Positions 53,654 to 62,831 are shown, counted from the first letter of the stretch. The stretch: 64,000 bases of DNA from an uncultured Phocaeicola sp. (GCA_944319745.1 CALUET010000013.1:107303-171302); one strand, 5' to 3'. The notes: generated by a model not told the origin, from the letters alone. Program-made: numbers and translations.

Positions 53654-54580
53654 ATGAAACATTTATTATACAAACTAAGTTTTATTGCATGGTACGTATG
53701 TTCTTTACTGCCATTCCGCCTGTTCTATTGCATCTCCGATGCCATGTATTACATACTTTTTTACGCAATCCGTTACCGGCGGAAGGTGATATACAATAAT
53801 CTTACTGCCTCTTTTCCCGAAAAAACGCCTGCGGAAATCGATCAAATTGCGCGGAAATTTTATGCATTTTTCTGCGATTACATGGTGGAAACCATTAAGT
53901 ATTTTTCCATCAGCGAGCAGAACATCCGCAGAAGAATCCGCTTTGAAGGAATCGAAGCAGCACGTCAGGACATACAAAAGGGGCAGTCCGTCTCTCTTTT
54001 TTTAGGGCATTACTGCAATTGGGAATGGGTAAGTTCTTTGGGAATTCATTTCGACTGTCAATGCGGACAAATCTATCATCCGCTGGAAAACCCGTATTTC
54101 GACAAACTGTTTCTCTACATGCGTAGCCGGTTCAAGGTGCAATCCATTGCAAAAGACGACACGTTTCTTGTCATAGGAGGCTGGGAGAAAAAAGGAATAC
54201 ACAGCGTGGTGGGATACATTGCCGACCAGGCTCCGGGATATGCCAGCACGCATTATTGGACAAACTTCCTGAATCATGATACTCCTGTCTTCACCGGAGC
54301 CGAACGAATTGCGAAGATTTTGAATACAACGGCCTACTACATTGACATAGAACGTCCCAAACGAGGATATTATCTTTGCCGTTTCGTCAAGATAACCGAT
54401 TCCATAGAAAAACAGCCCATATTCTACGTTACCGAACAATATTTCCGCTTGTTGGAGAAAAGCATTCAGCGTGCCCCGCAATACTGGCTGTGGAGTCATA
54501 ACAGATGGAAACGCACACGCGAGGAATTTAACCGTTTGTATTCGGAAGAAGAGAGGAAGAAAAGGCTGAGCCGCCTCTAA
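53654..54580 (+). CDS. Lipid A biosynthesis acyltransferase (LpxL/HtrB family)
   Basis: A 308-residue protein with an N-terminal membrane anchor (LSFIAWYVCSLLPFRLFYC). The catalytic H-x4-E motif is in FLGHYCNWEW near residues 118-123, and a later RIAKILN segment is followed by a basic tail. The family adds a secondary fatty acyl chain from acyl-ACP to lipid A. It is the third gene of the operon after GT9. It overlaps the end of a minus-strand gene by 4 bp. Confidence 0.88.
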   Translation: MKHLLYKLSFIAWYVCSLLPFRLFYCISDAMYYILFYAIRYRRKVIYNNLTASFPEKTPAEIDQIARKFYAFFCDYMVETIKYFSISEQNIRRRIRFEGIEAARQDIQKGQSVSLFLGHYCNWEWVSSLGIHFDCQCGQIYHPLENPYFDKLFLYMRSRFKVQSIAKDDTFLVIGGWEKKGIHSVVGYIADQAPGYASTHYWTNFLNHDTPVFTGAERIAKILNTTAYYIDIERPKRGYYLCRFVKITDSIEKQPIFYVTEQYFRLLEKSIQRAPQYWLWSHNRWKRTREEFNRLYSEEERKKRLSRL

Positions 54581-55404
54581 CGGTTCAACCGATAAGCCAG
54601 ACGAAACAGAAACAGCGTCTTGAACTTTTGCAGATTCCTGAAGAACAAATCCACATAATCCAGCCATAGGCTTCGCACGGGAGCCGCTTTCGTTGTGCCT
54701 CTCACCCCGTCGCCCGAGATGCGTGAGGCCAATATTGCCTGGCCTTTCTTATATCTTCTTTCTATCTTTTCCGGCGTAAAAAAATAATTTTCCAGCTTCG
54801 GGGAAGTGCAAATACAGGCCGTCAATACCGACTGGTCGTGACGATGTTCCCTGAAGCCCGGCCTTTCCTCCTTCGCATCGGCATCGATAAACAACTCCGG
54901 ATGCCGGAGAGCTGCCTCATACCACCGCGCTATCACTTCATTAGATGCGGTCTTTTTTATGCACATCACCGTAGCCTGTATCTGGTTTGCCGCCTTCCAC
55001 ACGCCGGGACACTTCGGGGTAAAATACATAAATACAGCATGTTTACACCAACGTTTGTTTTTCCCTTCGGCCACGAAAAACAATGCTTCACGATGTTTCA
55101 GCCGGTCAAAATACTTGTTCCAATCGTTATGCGGCAGCAAAGTACAGCCCGCGTCAGCATAAACCAGCACGTCTCCTTCCTCCATGTCCTGCAGAGTACG
55201 GTGAATGATGTAAGGCTTCCACGTCCAATACCCTCCTCCGCGCGGATAAATCTCCGCATATTTTTTAAACGGCTCGGGCAAATCACGTTCGCTGTAAAGC
55301 ACAACCCGGTCGAAAAGATGCAGTGCTTCCGCTTCTTTACCTATCCGTTTCAGTGAATCACGGTATTTCGCATCGCCGTATGTAATGAAAAACCTCTTGC
55401 TCAT
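54577..55404 (-). CDS. Putative glycosyltransferase, unassigned family
   Basis: A 275-residue protein. GGGYWTWKPYIIHRTLQD and VLVYADAGCTL look like a nucleotide-sugar site with the metal-binding Asp-Ala-Asp replaced by DAG; further on DADAKEERPGFREHRHDQSV has the residues expected of the acceptor side. It is probably a GT-A enzyme, but I cannot place the CAZy family. It overlaps the GT90 gene by 4 bp (ATGA), so the two are translated together and act in the same pathway. Confidence 0.65.
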   Translation of the reverse strand: MSKRFFITYGDAKYRDSLKRIGKEAEALHLFDRVVLYSERDLPEPFKKYAEIYPRGGGYWTWKPYIIHRTLQDMEEGDVLVYADAGCTLLPHNDWNKYFDRLKHREALFFVAEGKNKRWCKHAVFMYFTPKCPGVWKAANQIQATVMCIKKTASNEVIARWYEAALRHPELFIDADAKEERPGFREHRHDQSVLTACICTSPKLENYFFTPEKIERRYKKGQAILASRISGDGVRGTTKAAPVRSLWLDYVDLFFRNLQKFKTLFLFRLAYRLNR

Positions 55405-56384
55405 TGCTGTTCCTTCGGATAGTTCCCGGCATTTGTCATACGAAAATATTTGTCCAATACCAGTAAAGATATCAGTCGTTCCCGCTTTTTGTCCCGGAAC
55501 TGTTTCACATATTCGTTAGCATGATCAATGATTTCCTGCGCCTTTTCCGGATGAGCAATGTAATAATTCACTTTACTTATCAGGTCGGAATAATCCGATT
55601 TGATGGCGATATAATGAAAATCCGGTATCAACCTTCCTTCCATAAACCAGGTTTCGCAGGTAGGGCGCGGCATGACCGCAATGGAATTCGTCGACATAAT
55701 CCACTTAAGATTGCTTGCCACATCATTCCCTTCAAGCGCCATGATAAACTTATAACGCAGGTGTTTATACAATGTCATGCCGTCAGCATGCGGAATGGGC
55801 GGATTATATCCCACGTCGCCCACATCGCACATCTCATGCTCACGGTACATATTGATGAAATCGATGCGGTTTTTCTTTCCGTGAGCTTCGCCCCGGAAAA
55901 TGATTTTATCCTCCTTTCGGGTAAAAGGAATCCGGTCTTTCAAGAACACGAAATGCCGTATTTTATCCAAATTCAGCAAAACAGAGTAGGAATTGTCAGC
56001 GCACAGCGGTCTGCTTTTCACGACCGACGGGACGGAAGGCACGCGTGTTACGTCACCAAAAACGTAACTCCAGCGCAACCACTTCGGGAACCATCGGGTA
56101 AACTCATACGTATCGAAGAAATAAACGCTGCGGTTCCCTTTCAGGCGATGCCGGCCGACAGTAGGGGCTGACTCGGGCAACCGCACCGGAGAACTCAGCT
56201 TGCAGTAATAATCCACCCGGTCTTTTATATAATCGTTATCGTTCCTTTTCTCTATTTGCGCCAATGTTTTTCTCAAACGCAGGCGGCAAAAAAAAGAAGG
56301 AAGCGCAAGCCTCATCACATTTTTCAGGTAATAAGGGAATTTCAGATTCTTTCCGCTATGTAAAGATTCAAGAAGATGTTTCAT
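55401..56384 (-). CDS. Glycosyltransferase, GT90-like (CAP10/Rumi type)
   Basis: A 327-residue protein. The start at 56384 (MKHLLESLHSGKNLKFPYYL) is selected over a longer frame to 56429 because of the -7 box at 56405-56412. The segment IIFRGEAHGKKNRIDFINMY and the C-terminal ALEGNDVASNLKWIMSTNSI match the GT90 family, which includes xylosyl- and glucosyltransferases and fungal capsule enzymes. Many bacterial members work on lipopolysaccharide. It is paired with the downstream unassigned transferase on the minus strand, opposite the rest of the locus. Confidence 0.82.
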   Translation of the reverse strand: MKHLLESLHSGKNLKFPYYLKNVMRLALPSFFCRLRLRKTLAQIEKRNDNDYIKDRVDYYCKLSSPVRLPESAPTVGRHRLKGNRSVYFFDTYEFTRWFPKWLRWSYVFGDVTRVPSVPSVVKSRPLCADNSYSVLLNLDKIRHFVFLKDRIPFTRKEDKIIFRGEAHGKKNRIDFINMYREHEMCDVGDVGYNPPIPHADGMTLYKHLRYKFIMALEGNDVASNLKWIMSTNSIAVMPRPTCETWFMEGRLIPDFHYIAIKSDYSDLISKVNYYIAHPEKAQEIIDHANEYVKQFRDKKRERLISLLVLDKYFRMTNAGNYPKEQQ

Positions 56385-56404
56385 AAACACGGCCTCATTT
56401 CCCG

Positions 56405-56412
56405 CAAAAATA
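56405..56412 (-). promoter_or_regulatory. Bacteroidota -7 box for the GT90 pair
   Basis: Reads TATTTTTG on the minus strand, an exact match, 20 nt before the GT90 start. Confidence 0.55.
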
Positions 56413-56455
56413 CAAAGAATTGCGCACAAAACCCCATAAAGATGTTTTTTATGCC

Positions 56456-56463
56456 TATCTTTG
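56456..56463 (+). promoter_or_regulatory. Bacteroidota -7 box for the GT11-like gene
   Basis: TATCTTTG, an exact match, 38 nt before the ATG at 56502. It is divergent from the GT90 promoter about 45 bp away. Confidence 0.6.
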
Positions 56464-56501
56464 CGACTAACTCAATAATACGACAAACAACACGACTGCT
56501 T

Positions 56502-57317
56502 ATGATCTTTGTAAAAGGATACGGACAGATGTGCAACAACATCCTGCAATATGCACACGCATACGCCTTCGGACGTGAATACGGGATTAAGGTCGTTTCC
56601 ATGCGTTTTGCTTATAAATACCGTTATTTCGCGCTGTGCGGGAAAGGTTATCATAAGCCCATTGTATATCTTCTGGCGAAACTGCTGATTGCATTGAAAG
56701 CGGTAAAACCGTTTTATGTGGCCGAGCCGGAAGACAATACGCCGGCACTTCAAAAAACTCTGAGAAAGCGTTCCTTTTCGATTATCGACGGATGGCACTT
56801 CCGGTTTCCCGAACTTTTCATGAAATATGCCGGTGATATCAGAAAACTGTTTACGTTCAATCCGCAAATCACGGAAAAGGTTTCAAATGAAATAAAGACA
56901 TTCTCCGGCGAAGCCGACCTTTGTGTAGCCGTACACGTGCGGCGCGGCGATTACATCAACTGGTTAGGCGGAATTTATTATTTCGAAGATGATGTATATA
57001 TCCGCAATATCCGCGACTTCCTGCAGGCATTCCCCGACAAAAAGATCGCAGTCTTTATTGCCACGAACGACAGGCGTCTTTCCGTGGATGCTTATCGTTC
57101 CGCCCTGGGAACGGAACGAATTTTCTGTCTGAAGCATAATGAGGCGGAAGACTTGTGCATGCTTTCCCTGTGCGACTACATCATCGGCGTAAGAAGTACC
57201 TTTTCTTTGGTGGCATCTTTCCTGAAAAACCGACCGCTGTACTGGATTCCGGATAAAGATACCCCGCTGAAACTTGAGAAGTTCTCCTCGTTTGAACAAG
57301 AATTCAGAACCGTATAA
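56502..57317 (+). CDS. Glycosyltransferase, GT11-like (fucosyltransferase fold)
   Basis: A 271-residue protein. The start at 56502 (MIFVKGYGQMCNNILQYAHA) follows the promoter; the longer ORF begins in the divergent gene. GxGN-like GYGQMCNN and the HVRRGDYINW motif are those of alpha-1,2-fucosyltransferases (GT11) and related fucose- or galactose-transferring enzymes, where the HxRRGDY segment binds GDP-fucose. It is the first gene of a plus-strand run. Whether the donor is GDP-fucose is not certain. Confidence 0.78.
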   Translation: MIFVKGYGQMCNNILQYAHAYAFGREYGIKVVSMRFAYKYRYFALCGKGYHKPIVYLLAKLLIALKAVKPFYVAEPEDNTPALQKTLRKRSFSIIDGWHFRFPELFMKYAGDIRKLFTFNPQITEKVSNEIKTFSGEADLCVAVHVRRGDYINWLGGIYYFEDDVYIRNIRDFLQAFPDKKIAVFIATNDRRLSVDAYRSALGTERIFCLKHNEAEDLCMLSLCDYIIGVRSTFSLVASFLKNRPLYWIPDKDTPLKLEKFSSFEQEFRTV

Positions 57318-57328
57318 CTCCTTCAGCC

Positions 57329-58150
57329 ATGAAAACAACTTTATTAATCGCAACATACAATTGGAAAGAGGCTCTCAATCTGTGCCTGTCAAGCCTGCTG
57401 AAACAAACGGTCATACCCTCGGAAGTTGTCATTGCCGATGACGGCTCACGGGAAGACACAAAGGCGCTGATCGACACTTTCCGCGGGAAACTACCCATTC
57501 CGCTTATCCACGTTTGGCAGGAAGACAAGGGATTCCGCAAGACATTAATCCTGAACAAAGCGGTAGCACAAGCGCACGGAGACTACATCATACAGGTAGA
57601 CGGCGACGTCTTCATGGAGCGGCATTTCATACAAGATCACCTGGAACTGGCGGAAAGAGGCTATTATGTCTGCGGAAGCCGGGTGAAAGTGGAAAAAAAC
57701 GTTACCGAAAAACTCATACAGGGAACGAACAGAAACATGAGACTGTCCGACTTCAAATTTACATTCATCCTGAACAGTTTCCGCTCGCACCTCCTGCGTT
57801 CTTTCCTGGCAAAGCGTTATGCACGTAAAATCGACCACATGCGCGGCTGCAATTTCGCCTTTTGGAAGGATGATTTCATGGCAGTAAACGGTTATAACGA
57901 GGACTTGCTGGAGTGGGGACACGAGGACGGAGAATTAGTTTTCCGCCTGCATTTTTCCGGAGTAAACAAGAAAGCGCTCAAAATGGGCGGGATTGTTTAC
58001 CACTTATGGCACAAGGAATCATCGAGACACAACGAGAAAACGCACCTGAATGCCCTGGAGTATGTGAAAAAGAACCGCATATCCCGGTGCACGAACGGGA
58101 TTGACAAATACCTGACAACGAGTAAAACGAAGAAAAACGAAGAAATATGA
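57329..58150 (+). CDS. Glycosyltransferase, GT2 family with galactosyltransferase-type C-terminus
   Basis: A 273-residue GT2 enzyme. The N-terminal TTLLIATYNWKEALNLCL is followed by IADDGSREDT, and the metal-binding IIQVDGDVFM. The second half holds GCNFAFWKDDFMAVNGYNE and WGHEDGELVFRL, the pattern of chondroitin-polymerase-type and beta-1,4-galactosyltransferase-like domains. It is 11 bp after the GT11-like gene and overlaps the next gene by 4 bp. The acceptor is probably the core oligosaccharide. Confidence 0.88.
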   Translation: MKTTLLIATYNWKEALNLCLSSLLKQTVIPSEVVIADDGSREDTKALIDTFRGKLPIPLIHVWQEDKGFRKTLILNKAVAQAHGDYIIQVDGDVFMERHFIQDHLELAERGYYVCGSRVKVEKNVTEKLIQGTNRNMRLSDFKFTFILNSFRSHLLRSFLAKRYARKIDHMRGCNFAFWKDDFMAVNGYNEDLLEWGHEDGELVFRLHFSGVNKKALKMGGIVYHLWHKESSRHNEKTHLNALEYVKKNRISRCTNGIDKYLTTSKTKKNEEI

Positions 58151-59223
58151 ACAAGAAAACCCGGGTAATCGCATTATACCTGCCGCAGTTCCACCCCATA
58201 CCGGAAAACGACAAGTGGTGGGGAAAAGGCTTTACCGAATGGACAAACGTGGGGAAGGCCCGCCCTTTATATCACGGGCATTACCAGCCCCGCGTGCCGG
58301 CCGATTTGGGATATTACGACTTGCGTGTGCCCGAAACACGGCAGGCACAGGCAGACATGGCACGGGCTTTCGGAGTGGAAGGCTTCTGCTATTGGCACTA
58401 TTGGTTCGGCAACGGGAAACAATTGTTGGAGCGTCCGTTCCGGGAAGTGCTGACATCCGGGAAACCCGACTTCCCCTTTTGCCTGGCCTGGGCCAACGAA
58501 TCGTGGAAAGGATTTCATCACGGCTTGAAAAAGCGGGAGGTCCTTATCGAACAGCTCTACCCGGGGGAACAAGATTATATAGACCATTTCAACCATTTAC
58601 TGCCGGCTTTCCGCGACAAACGCTATATCTGCGTGGAGGGGAAACCGCTCTTTCTCATATTTCAACCCTATCAGTTACCCGATGCAAAGGCATTCATTGC
58701 GTTGTGGAGGGAACTGGCTTCCGAAAACGGGCTGAAAGGCATCCACTTTGTTGCCCAGTCTTACGACGGGACAAAGGTAAACGAACTGAAAAGCATGGGG
58801 TTCGATGCGGTGAACGTTCTCCGCATGTACGACTATAAGATGCATAAAAACCAGATAACTTACCTGTTCCGTAAGTTACAGCACCACTTGTTTGGTGCGC
58901 CCAATATCGTTTCTTACCGCAAAGCAATGCGGTATTTCGTAGGAAAAGAAGCGGCGGAAGAATATGTTTACCCGACAATCATTCCCAACTGGGACCACAC
59001 TCCGCGCACCGGACGCAAAGGTTTGGTATTCCACGGCTCCACGCCCGAACTGTTCGAACGGCATCTGAAAGATGTTTTTAAGGCAATTTCCGGCAAAAAG
59101 GACGAGACGAACATCGTATTTATCAAGTCGTGGAACGAATGGGCCGAGGGAAATTACATGGAACCCGACCTGAGATATGGCACGGCTTACCTGCAGAAGT
59201 TGAAGAAATATGTAGAGGAGTGA
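58147..59223 (+). CDS. WbsX-like / GH99-fold glycan enzyme
   Basis: A 358-residue protein. The family opening VIALYLPQFHPIPENDKWWG followed by GFTEWTNVGKA is the hallmark of WbsX-like proteins, whose fold is that of GH99. Further on come FCYWHYWFGNGKQLLERP, FCLAWANESW and the final KSWNEWAEGNYMEPD. Such genes are widespread in O-antigen and capsule loci, but whether they transfer or cut sugars is debated. It overlaps the GT2 gene by 4 bp (ATGA). Confidence 0.86.
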   Translation: MNKKTRVIALYLPQFHPIPENDKWWGKGFTEWTNVGKARPLYHGHYQPRVPADLGYYDLRVPETRQAQADMARAFGVEGFCYWHYWFGNGKQLLERPFREVLTSGKPDFPFCLAWANESWKGFHHGLKKREVLIEQLYPGEQDYIDHFNHLLPAFRDKRYICVEGKPLFLIFQPYQLPDAKAFIALWRELASENGLKGIHFVAQSYDGTKVNELKSMGFDAVNVLRMYDYKMHKNQITYLFRKLQHHLFGAPNIVSYRKAMRYFVGKEAAEEYVYPTIIPNWDHTPRTGRKGLVFHGSTPELFERHLKDVFKAISGKKDETNIVFIKSWNEWAEGNYMEPDLRYGTAYLQKLKKYVEE

Positions 59224-59235
59224 CCAAAAATTAGC

Positions 59236-59243
59236 TATCTTTG
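59236..59243 (+). promoter_or_regulatory. Bacteroidota -7 box for the GT8 gene
   Basis: TATCTTTG, an exact match, 24 nt before the ATG at 59268, just after the stop of the preceding gene. It may give the last two glycosyltransferases their own transcript. Confidence 0.55.
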
Positions 59244-59267
59244 TTTTCACACACAGCCGAATATCTC

Positions 59268-60260
59268 ATGAAAAAGACACCGGAAAATAAAATCCCCGTC
59301 GTACTCAGTTTCGACCAAAACATGCTCGTTCCGGCCGGCGTATGCATGACATCGCTCCTGATGAATGCCTTGCCTGACACGTTCTACGACTTTATCGTGC
59401 TGTACAGCCCGGCGGACTTACCGGAAAACAAGCGCAAAGAATTATTGAAAGTTGCGGATGTTTTTCCCAACTGCCGCCTGTCTTTTTTCAATGTGGGCAG
59501 CGCCTTTCAAGGAGCTTATGAAGTAAGAAACATTACCATCTGCACATATTACCGGCTGTTGCTGCCCGACCTTATGGAGGAAATAAACGGACTGAACGGT
59601 ACGGATTACCGTACTTTCATCTATATGGACGTGGACATCGTGGCGGAATGCGACCTCGGCATGCTGTACAACCGCTGTTGCAAGCAGCAGGATGTATGGG
59701 TGTTCGGCGTCTGCGAATCGCCCCTTTACTGGGGAACGGATGCGGCTTACCACAACTCCATAGGGTGCGATGCCGAAAATTATATCAATGCGGGAGTCCT
59801 CGTAATGAATGCCGCCACAATGAAACGGCACGGCTTTACCGAAGAATGCCTGAAACACCGGGAGAGAAAATATCTTTATCAGGACCAGGACATCATCAAC
59901 ATTGTCTGCAAAGGACACGTCCGACTGCTTCCCCTGAAGTATAATTTCACCTGGTCGCTGTACCACTCCATCGAAGAGCCCCGCTTTCGGGACATGAAAA
60001 AAGAGGAAATAGAAGAGGCCTCATCGGGATGTGTCATCCACTACACTGGAGAGAAGCCATGGAAAGCTCTCTGCTTCCGCTTTGAGACATGGTGGCATTA
60101 CTATGAGAAATCGGCCTTTGCCGATGCAACGACTCCCATCGCTCTCTACAATTCCATTCCGGAGAAGGTTATTTCTTCCCCTCCCCTTCAGAAAATGCTC
60201 AGGAAGGTTTTTCTCTCTCGACTGGGGAAAAACTTATTCAGGAAAAAGAAAAACCCGTAA
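59268..60260 (+). CDS. Glycosyltransferase, GT8 family
   Basis: A 331-residue retaining GT-A enzyme. The start at 59268 (MKKTPENKIPVVLSFDQN) follows the -7 box; a longer frame begins at 59241. The N-terminal VVLSFDQNMLVPAGVCMTSL, the metal-binding IYMDVDIVAE (DVD) and the C-terminal HYTGEKPWK, close to the family HxxGxxKPW, are the GT8 marks. Such enzymes add glucose or galactose to lipopolysaccharide core. It is followed 67 bp later by a GT2 gene. Confidence 0.9.
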   Translation: MKKTPENKIPVVLSFDQNMLVPAGVCMTSLLMNALPDTFYDFIVLYSPADLPENKRKELLKVADVFPNCRLSFFNVGSAFQGAYEVRNITICTYYRLLLPDLMEEINGLNGTDYRTFIYMDVDIVAECDLGMLYNRCCKQQDVWVFGVCESPLYWGTDAAYHNSIGCDAENYINAGVLVMNAATMKRHGFTEECLKHRERKYLYQDQDIINIVCKGHVRLLPLKYNFTWSLYHSIEEPRFRDMKKEEIEEASSGCVIHYTGEKPWKALCFRFETWWHYYEKSAFADATTPIALYNSIPEKVISSPPLQKMLRKVFLSRLGKNLFRKKKNP

Positions 60261-60327
60261 AAAGCCGCAAAAGGACTTATCCGCTCAATGCCGGAATCGT
60301 GAACAAACGCTATCAACTCTATAATCT

Positions 60328-61299
60328 ATGACCTGCAAAGTTAGTGTAATCATTCCCAACTATAATTATGCAAAGTACCTGGAAGAGCGCATAAACTCCG
60401 TATTGAACCAGACATACACTGACTATGAACTGATTCTTTTGGACGATGCTTCTACAGACAACAGCGCGGAGATTCTGAACAAATATAAGAATCATCCCAA
60501 GGTATCGCACCTTGTAATCAATGAAAAGAACAGCGGAGGTCCTTTCAAACAATGGATGAAAGGCATCCGCATGGCGCAAGGAAAATGGATATGGATAGCG
60601 GAAGCCGACGACTCGGCCAAGCCGGCTTTTCTTGAGACATGCGTACGAAACGCCGAAAACCACGAGGACGTATCGTTCGTTTATACTGGCACTCAACGAA
60701 TAGATAAAGACGGAAACCTCATTACGCGCCCGTTCCTTTACTGGGAGCGCTGGAATCCTACCGGAGAAGCCTGCTTTCCGGGAAAGGCTTTTGCGGAATA
60801 TAATCTGTACTGGCAGAACATGGTTGCCAACGCAAGTTCCGTTCTTTTCTCAAGGGAAAAGGCATTGACGCTGCAAGAGGAGCCGTTCTGGCAATGGCGC
60901 AGCTGCGGGGACTGGATGTTTTGGTTCCGAATGGCACTGCAGGGGAAAAGCATCATCGAGGTGTACGACAAGCTGAATTTGTACCGGGTTCACCATTCCC
61001 AGACGCAATGGGGGCTGGAATCCGGCAACCTGTATGAAGAATATTTCCGCGTAATTACGGGAATGGAAAAGTACCTGCCGGAAGTAAGTGCATACAAACG
61101 CCGCCTTTGTCATGGGTTCTGTTACCAGTATCTGCGACGGATGGCGAGCAAGGAACTGAAAAAACGATTGCAGAAATATTACCGCGAAACGTTTTCTTCA
61201 AGCCCCACACTTGACTATCTTTTCCTGAAACTGAACTTCCACCTGCGCTTTTTACCCTTTGTTCTTGCGGCAAGAAAAGACTGGTTGAAGAAAAAGTAA
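60328..61299 (+). CDS. Glycosyltransferase, GT2 family
   Basis: A 323-residue GT2 enzyme. The N-terminal VSVIIPNYNYAKYLEERI, LLDDASTDNS and the metal-binding WIWIAEADDSAKP place it in the family, in a clade common in Bacteroidota surface-polysaccharide loci. The C-terminal part is helical and basic. It is the last of the glycan genes before dusB. Confidence 0.9.
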   Translation: MTCKVSVIIPNYNYAKYLEERINSVLNQTYTDYELILLDDASTDNSAEILNKYKNHPKVSHLVINEKNSGGPFKQWMKGIRMAQGKWIWIAEADDSAKPAFLETCVRNAENHEDVSFVYTGTQRIDKDGNLITRPFLYWERWNPTGEACFPGKAFAEYNLYWQNMVANASSVLFSREKALTLQEEPFWQWRSCGDWMFWFRMALQGKSIIEVYDKLNLYRVHHSQTQWGLESGNLYEEYFRVITGMEKYLPEVSAYKRRLCHGFCYQYLRRMASKELKKRLQKYYRETFSSSPTLDYLFLKLNFHLRFLPFVLAARKDWLKKK

Positions 61300-61355
61300 A
61301 CGGCTGTCCGGTTGTTTTCCCGCAGCATGCTGCATGTTACATGAAAGTAAATTTC

Positions 61356-61363
61356 TAATTTTG
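61356..61363 (+). promoter_or_regulatory. Bacteroidota -7 box for dusB
   Basis: TAATTTTG, an exact match, 34 nt before the dusB ATG. A 12-bp palindrome at 61322-61333 lies about 20 bp before it. Confidence 0.55.
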
Positions 61364-61397
61364 CAGCCTGATTTTTTATTTTTCCCACATTGCTTAC

Positions 61398-62384
61398 ATG
61401 AAAATAAGGAATATCGACTTAGGAAAATACCCGGTGCTGCTGGCACCGATGGAGGATGTTACCGATCCTGCATTCCGTTTGCTTTGCAAGGAGTTCGGCG
61501 CCGACATGGTGTACACCGAATTTGTTTCGAGCGATGCCCTGATACGTTCCATCGGAAAGACGCTGACAAAACTGAACATCAGCGACACGGAACGCCCCGT
61601 AGCCATACAAATCTACGGGAAAGACATCGACACGATGGTGGAAGCAGCCCGCATCGTGGAGCAAGCCCGGCCGGATATTTTAGACCTGAACTTCGGCTGC
61701 CCTGTGAAACGTGTTGCCGGAAAAGGTGCGGGAGCCGGCCTGTTGCAGGATGTACCCAAGATGTTGGAGATAACGAAAGCCGTAGTAAAAGCGGTCAACA
61801 TTCCCGTAACCGTCAAGACACGGCTGGGGTGGGATGCCGAACACAAAGTCATTGTTGAACTGGCAGAGCGCCTGCAAGACTGCGGAATCGAGGCGTTGAC
61901 CATTCACGGACGAACGCGCGCTCAGATGTACACGGGCGAGGCCGACTGGACATTGATAGGGGAAGTGAAAAAAAATCCCCGCATGCACATCCCCATCATT
62001 GGTAACGGAGACATTACAACGCCGCAGCGCGCCAAGGAATGTTTTGAGCGTTACGGAGTGGACGCCGTCATGATTGGCCGGGCCAGCTTCGGCCGTCCAT
62101 GGATTTTCAAGGAAGTAAAACACTTTTTATCGGCGGGCGAGGAGCTTCCCCCGCTGACATTCCGGGAAAAGATGGGCATCCTGCGCCGACAAGTTCTCGA
62201 CAGTGTTCGCCTTTTGGACGAACGAAGAGGCATATTGCACGTGCGCCGTCATCTGGCCGCTTCGCCTCTTTTCAAGGGAATCCCCAATTTCAGGGAGACA
62301 CGCATCGCCATGCTTCGCGCGGAAACGCTGGATGATTTAAACCGGATTCTTGCAGACATCGAACAGAAGTTCGGGGGAATTTAA
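61398..62384 (+). CDS. dusB: tRNA-dihydrouridine synthase B
   Basis: A 328-residue FMN enzyme with the TIM barrel start YPVLLAPMEDVTDPAFRLLC. The catalytic Cys is C101 in LDLNFGCPVKRVAGKGAG, and GNGDITTPQRA and MIGRASFGRPW complete the FMN and tRNA sites. It reduces uridine to dihydrouridine in the tRNA D loop with NAD(P)H. It has its own promoter and lies at the end of the glycan locus. Confidence 0.95.
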   Translation: MKIRNIDLGKYPVLLAPMEDVTDPAFRLLCKEFGADMVYTEFVSSDALIRSIGKTLTKLNISDTERPVAIQIYGKDIDTMVEAARIVEQARPDILDLNFGCPVKRVAGKGAGAGLLQDVPKMLEITKAVVKAVNIPVTVKTRLGWDAEHKVIVELAERLQDCGIEALTIHGRTRAQMYTGEADWTLIGEVKKNPRMHIPIIGNGDITTPQRAKECFERYGVDAVMIGRASFGRPWIFKEVKHFLSAGEELPPLTFREKMGILRRQVLDSVRLLDERRGILHVRRHLAASPLFKGIPNFRETRIAMLRAETLDDLNRILADIEQKFGGI

Positions 62385-62655
62385 ATAACACACTTATATA
62401 CTTTAATGTACCAACTTTAAAAAACTACAACTATCTAATTATTGGTTTACAAATTTATTAAATCTTTTCAGATTTTAATTCCTTGATACTTCTTGTTTCC
62501 CCTCGTGGCGGGAAGGGTTCACCCTAATATATTTCCTTATCCACAAAATTTCCCGTAATCCTGGATAATCCTATGAACTCAAATTCTCTGAAAGATTTTT
62601 CTTGAAATTGATAACATTTCGCCGTTTTCTTGTATAATTAGCAACATCGCAACAG
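62385..62655. other. AT-rich intergenic stretch after dusB
   Basis: No credible coding frame. The base composition is clearly more AT-rich than the genes to the left. A short imperfect hairpin (TTCCC with GGGAA around 62500) is present. It probably belongs to the boundary of the mobile element that follows. Confidence 0.45.
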
Positions 62656-62698
62656 ATACTATAAATGGCTGCCCGAACAAGGCAGCCATTTATAGTAT
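62656..62698. repeat. Perfect 18-bp inverted repeat upstream of the transposase
   Basis: Arms at 62656-62673 and 62681-62698 match perfectly around a 7-nt spacer (CGAACAA). There is no T-tract on either strand. It may be a structured terminator, or two transposon ends facing each other, but I found no matching copy at the other side of the transposase gene. Confidence 0.7.
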
Positions 62699-62831
62699 GC
62701 ACCCAATGAAAATAATTTGAAAATGTTATCAAATTATAACTCATTGATAGTTAATCTGTTAAATAAAAGTATTATATTTATATAACAAAATAATGTTACT
62801 ATTTTACGATTGGAATAACAAAGAATACGGA

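Noticed and set aside
58215-58838. A 207-residue Arg/Gly-rich plus-strand ORF within the WbsX-like gene
   Set aside because: It is a shifted-frame shadow of a GC-richer gene; no family features and it lies wholly inside a well-supported frame.
61322-61333. 12-bp palindrome before dusB as a regulator site
   Set aside because: A single short palindrome of this kind arises often by chance, and nothing else supports a binding site.
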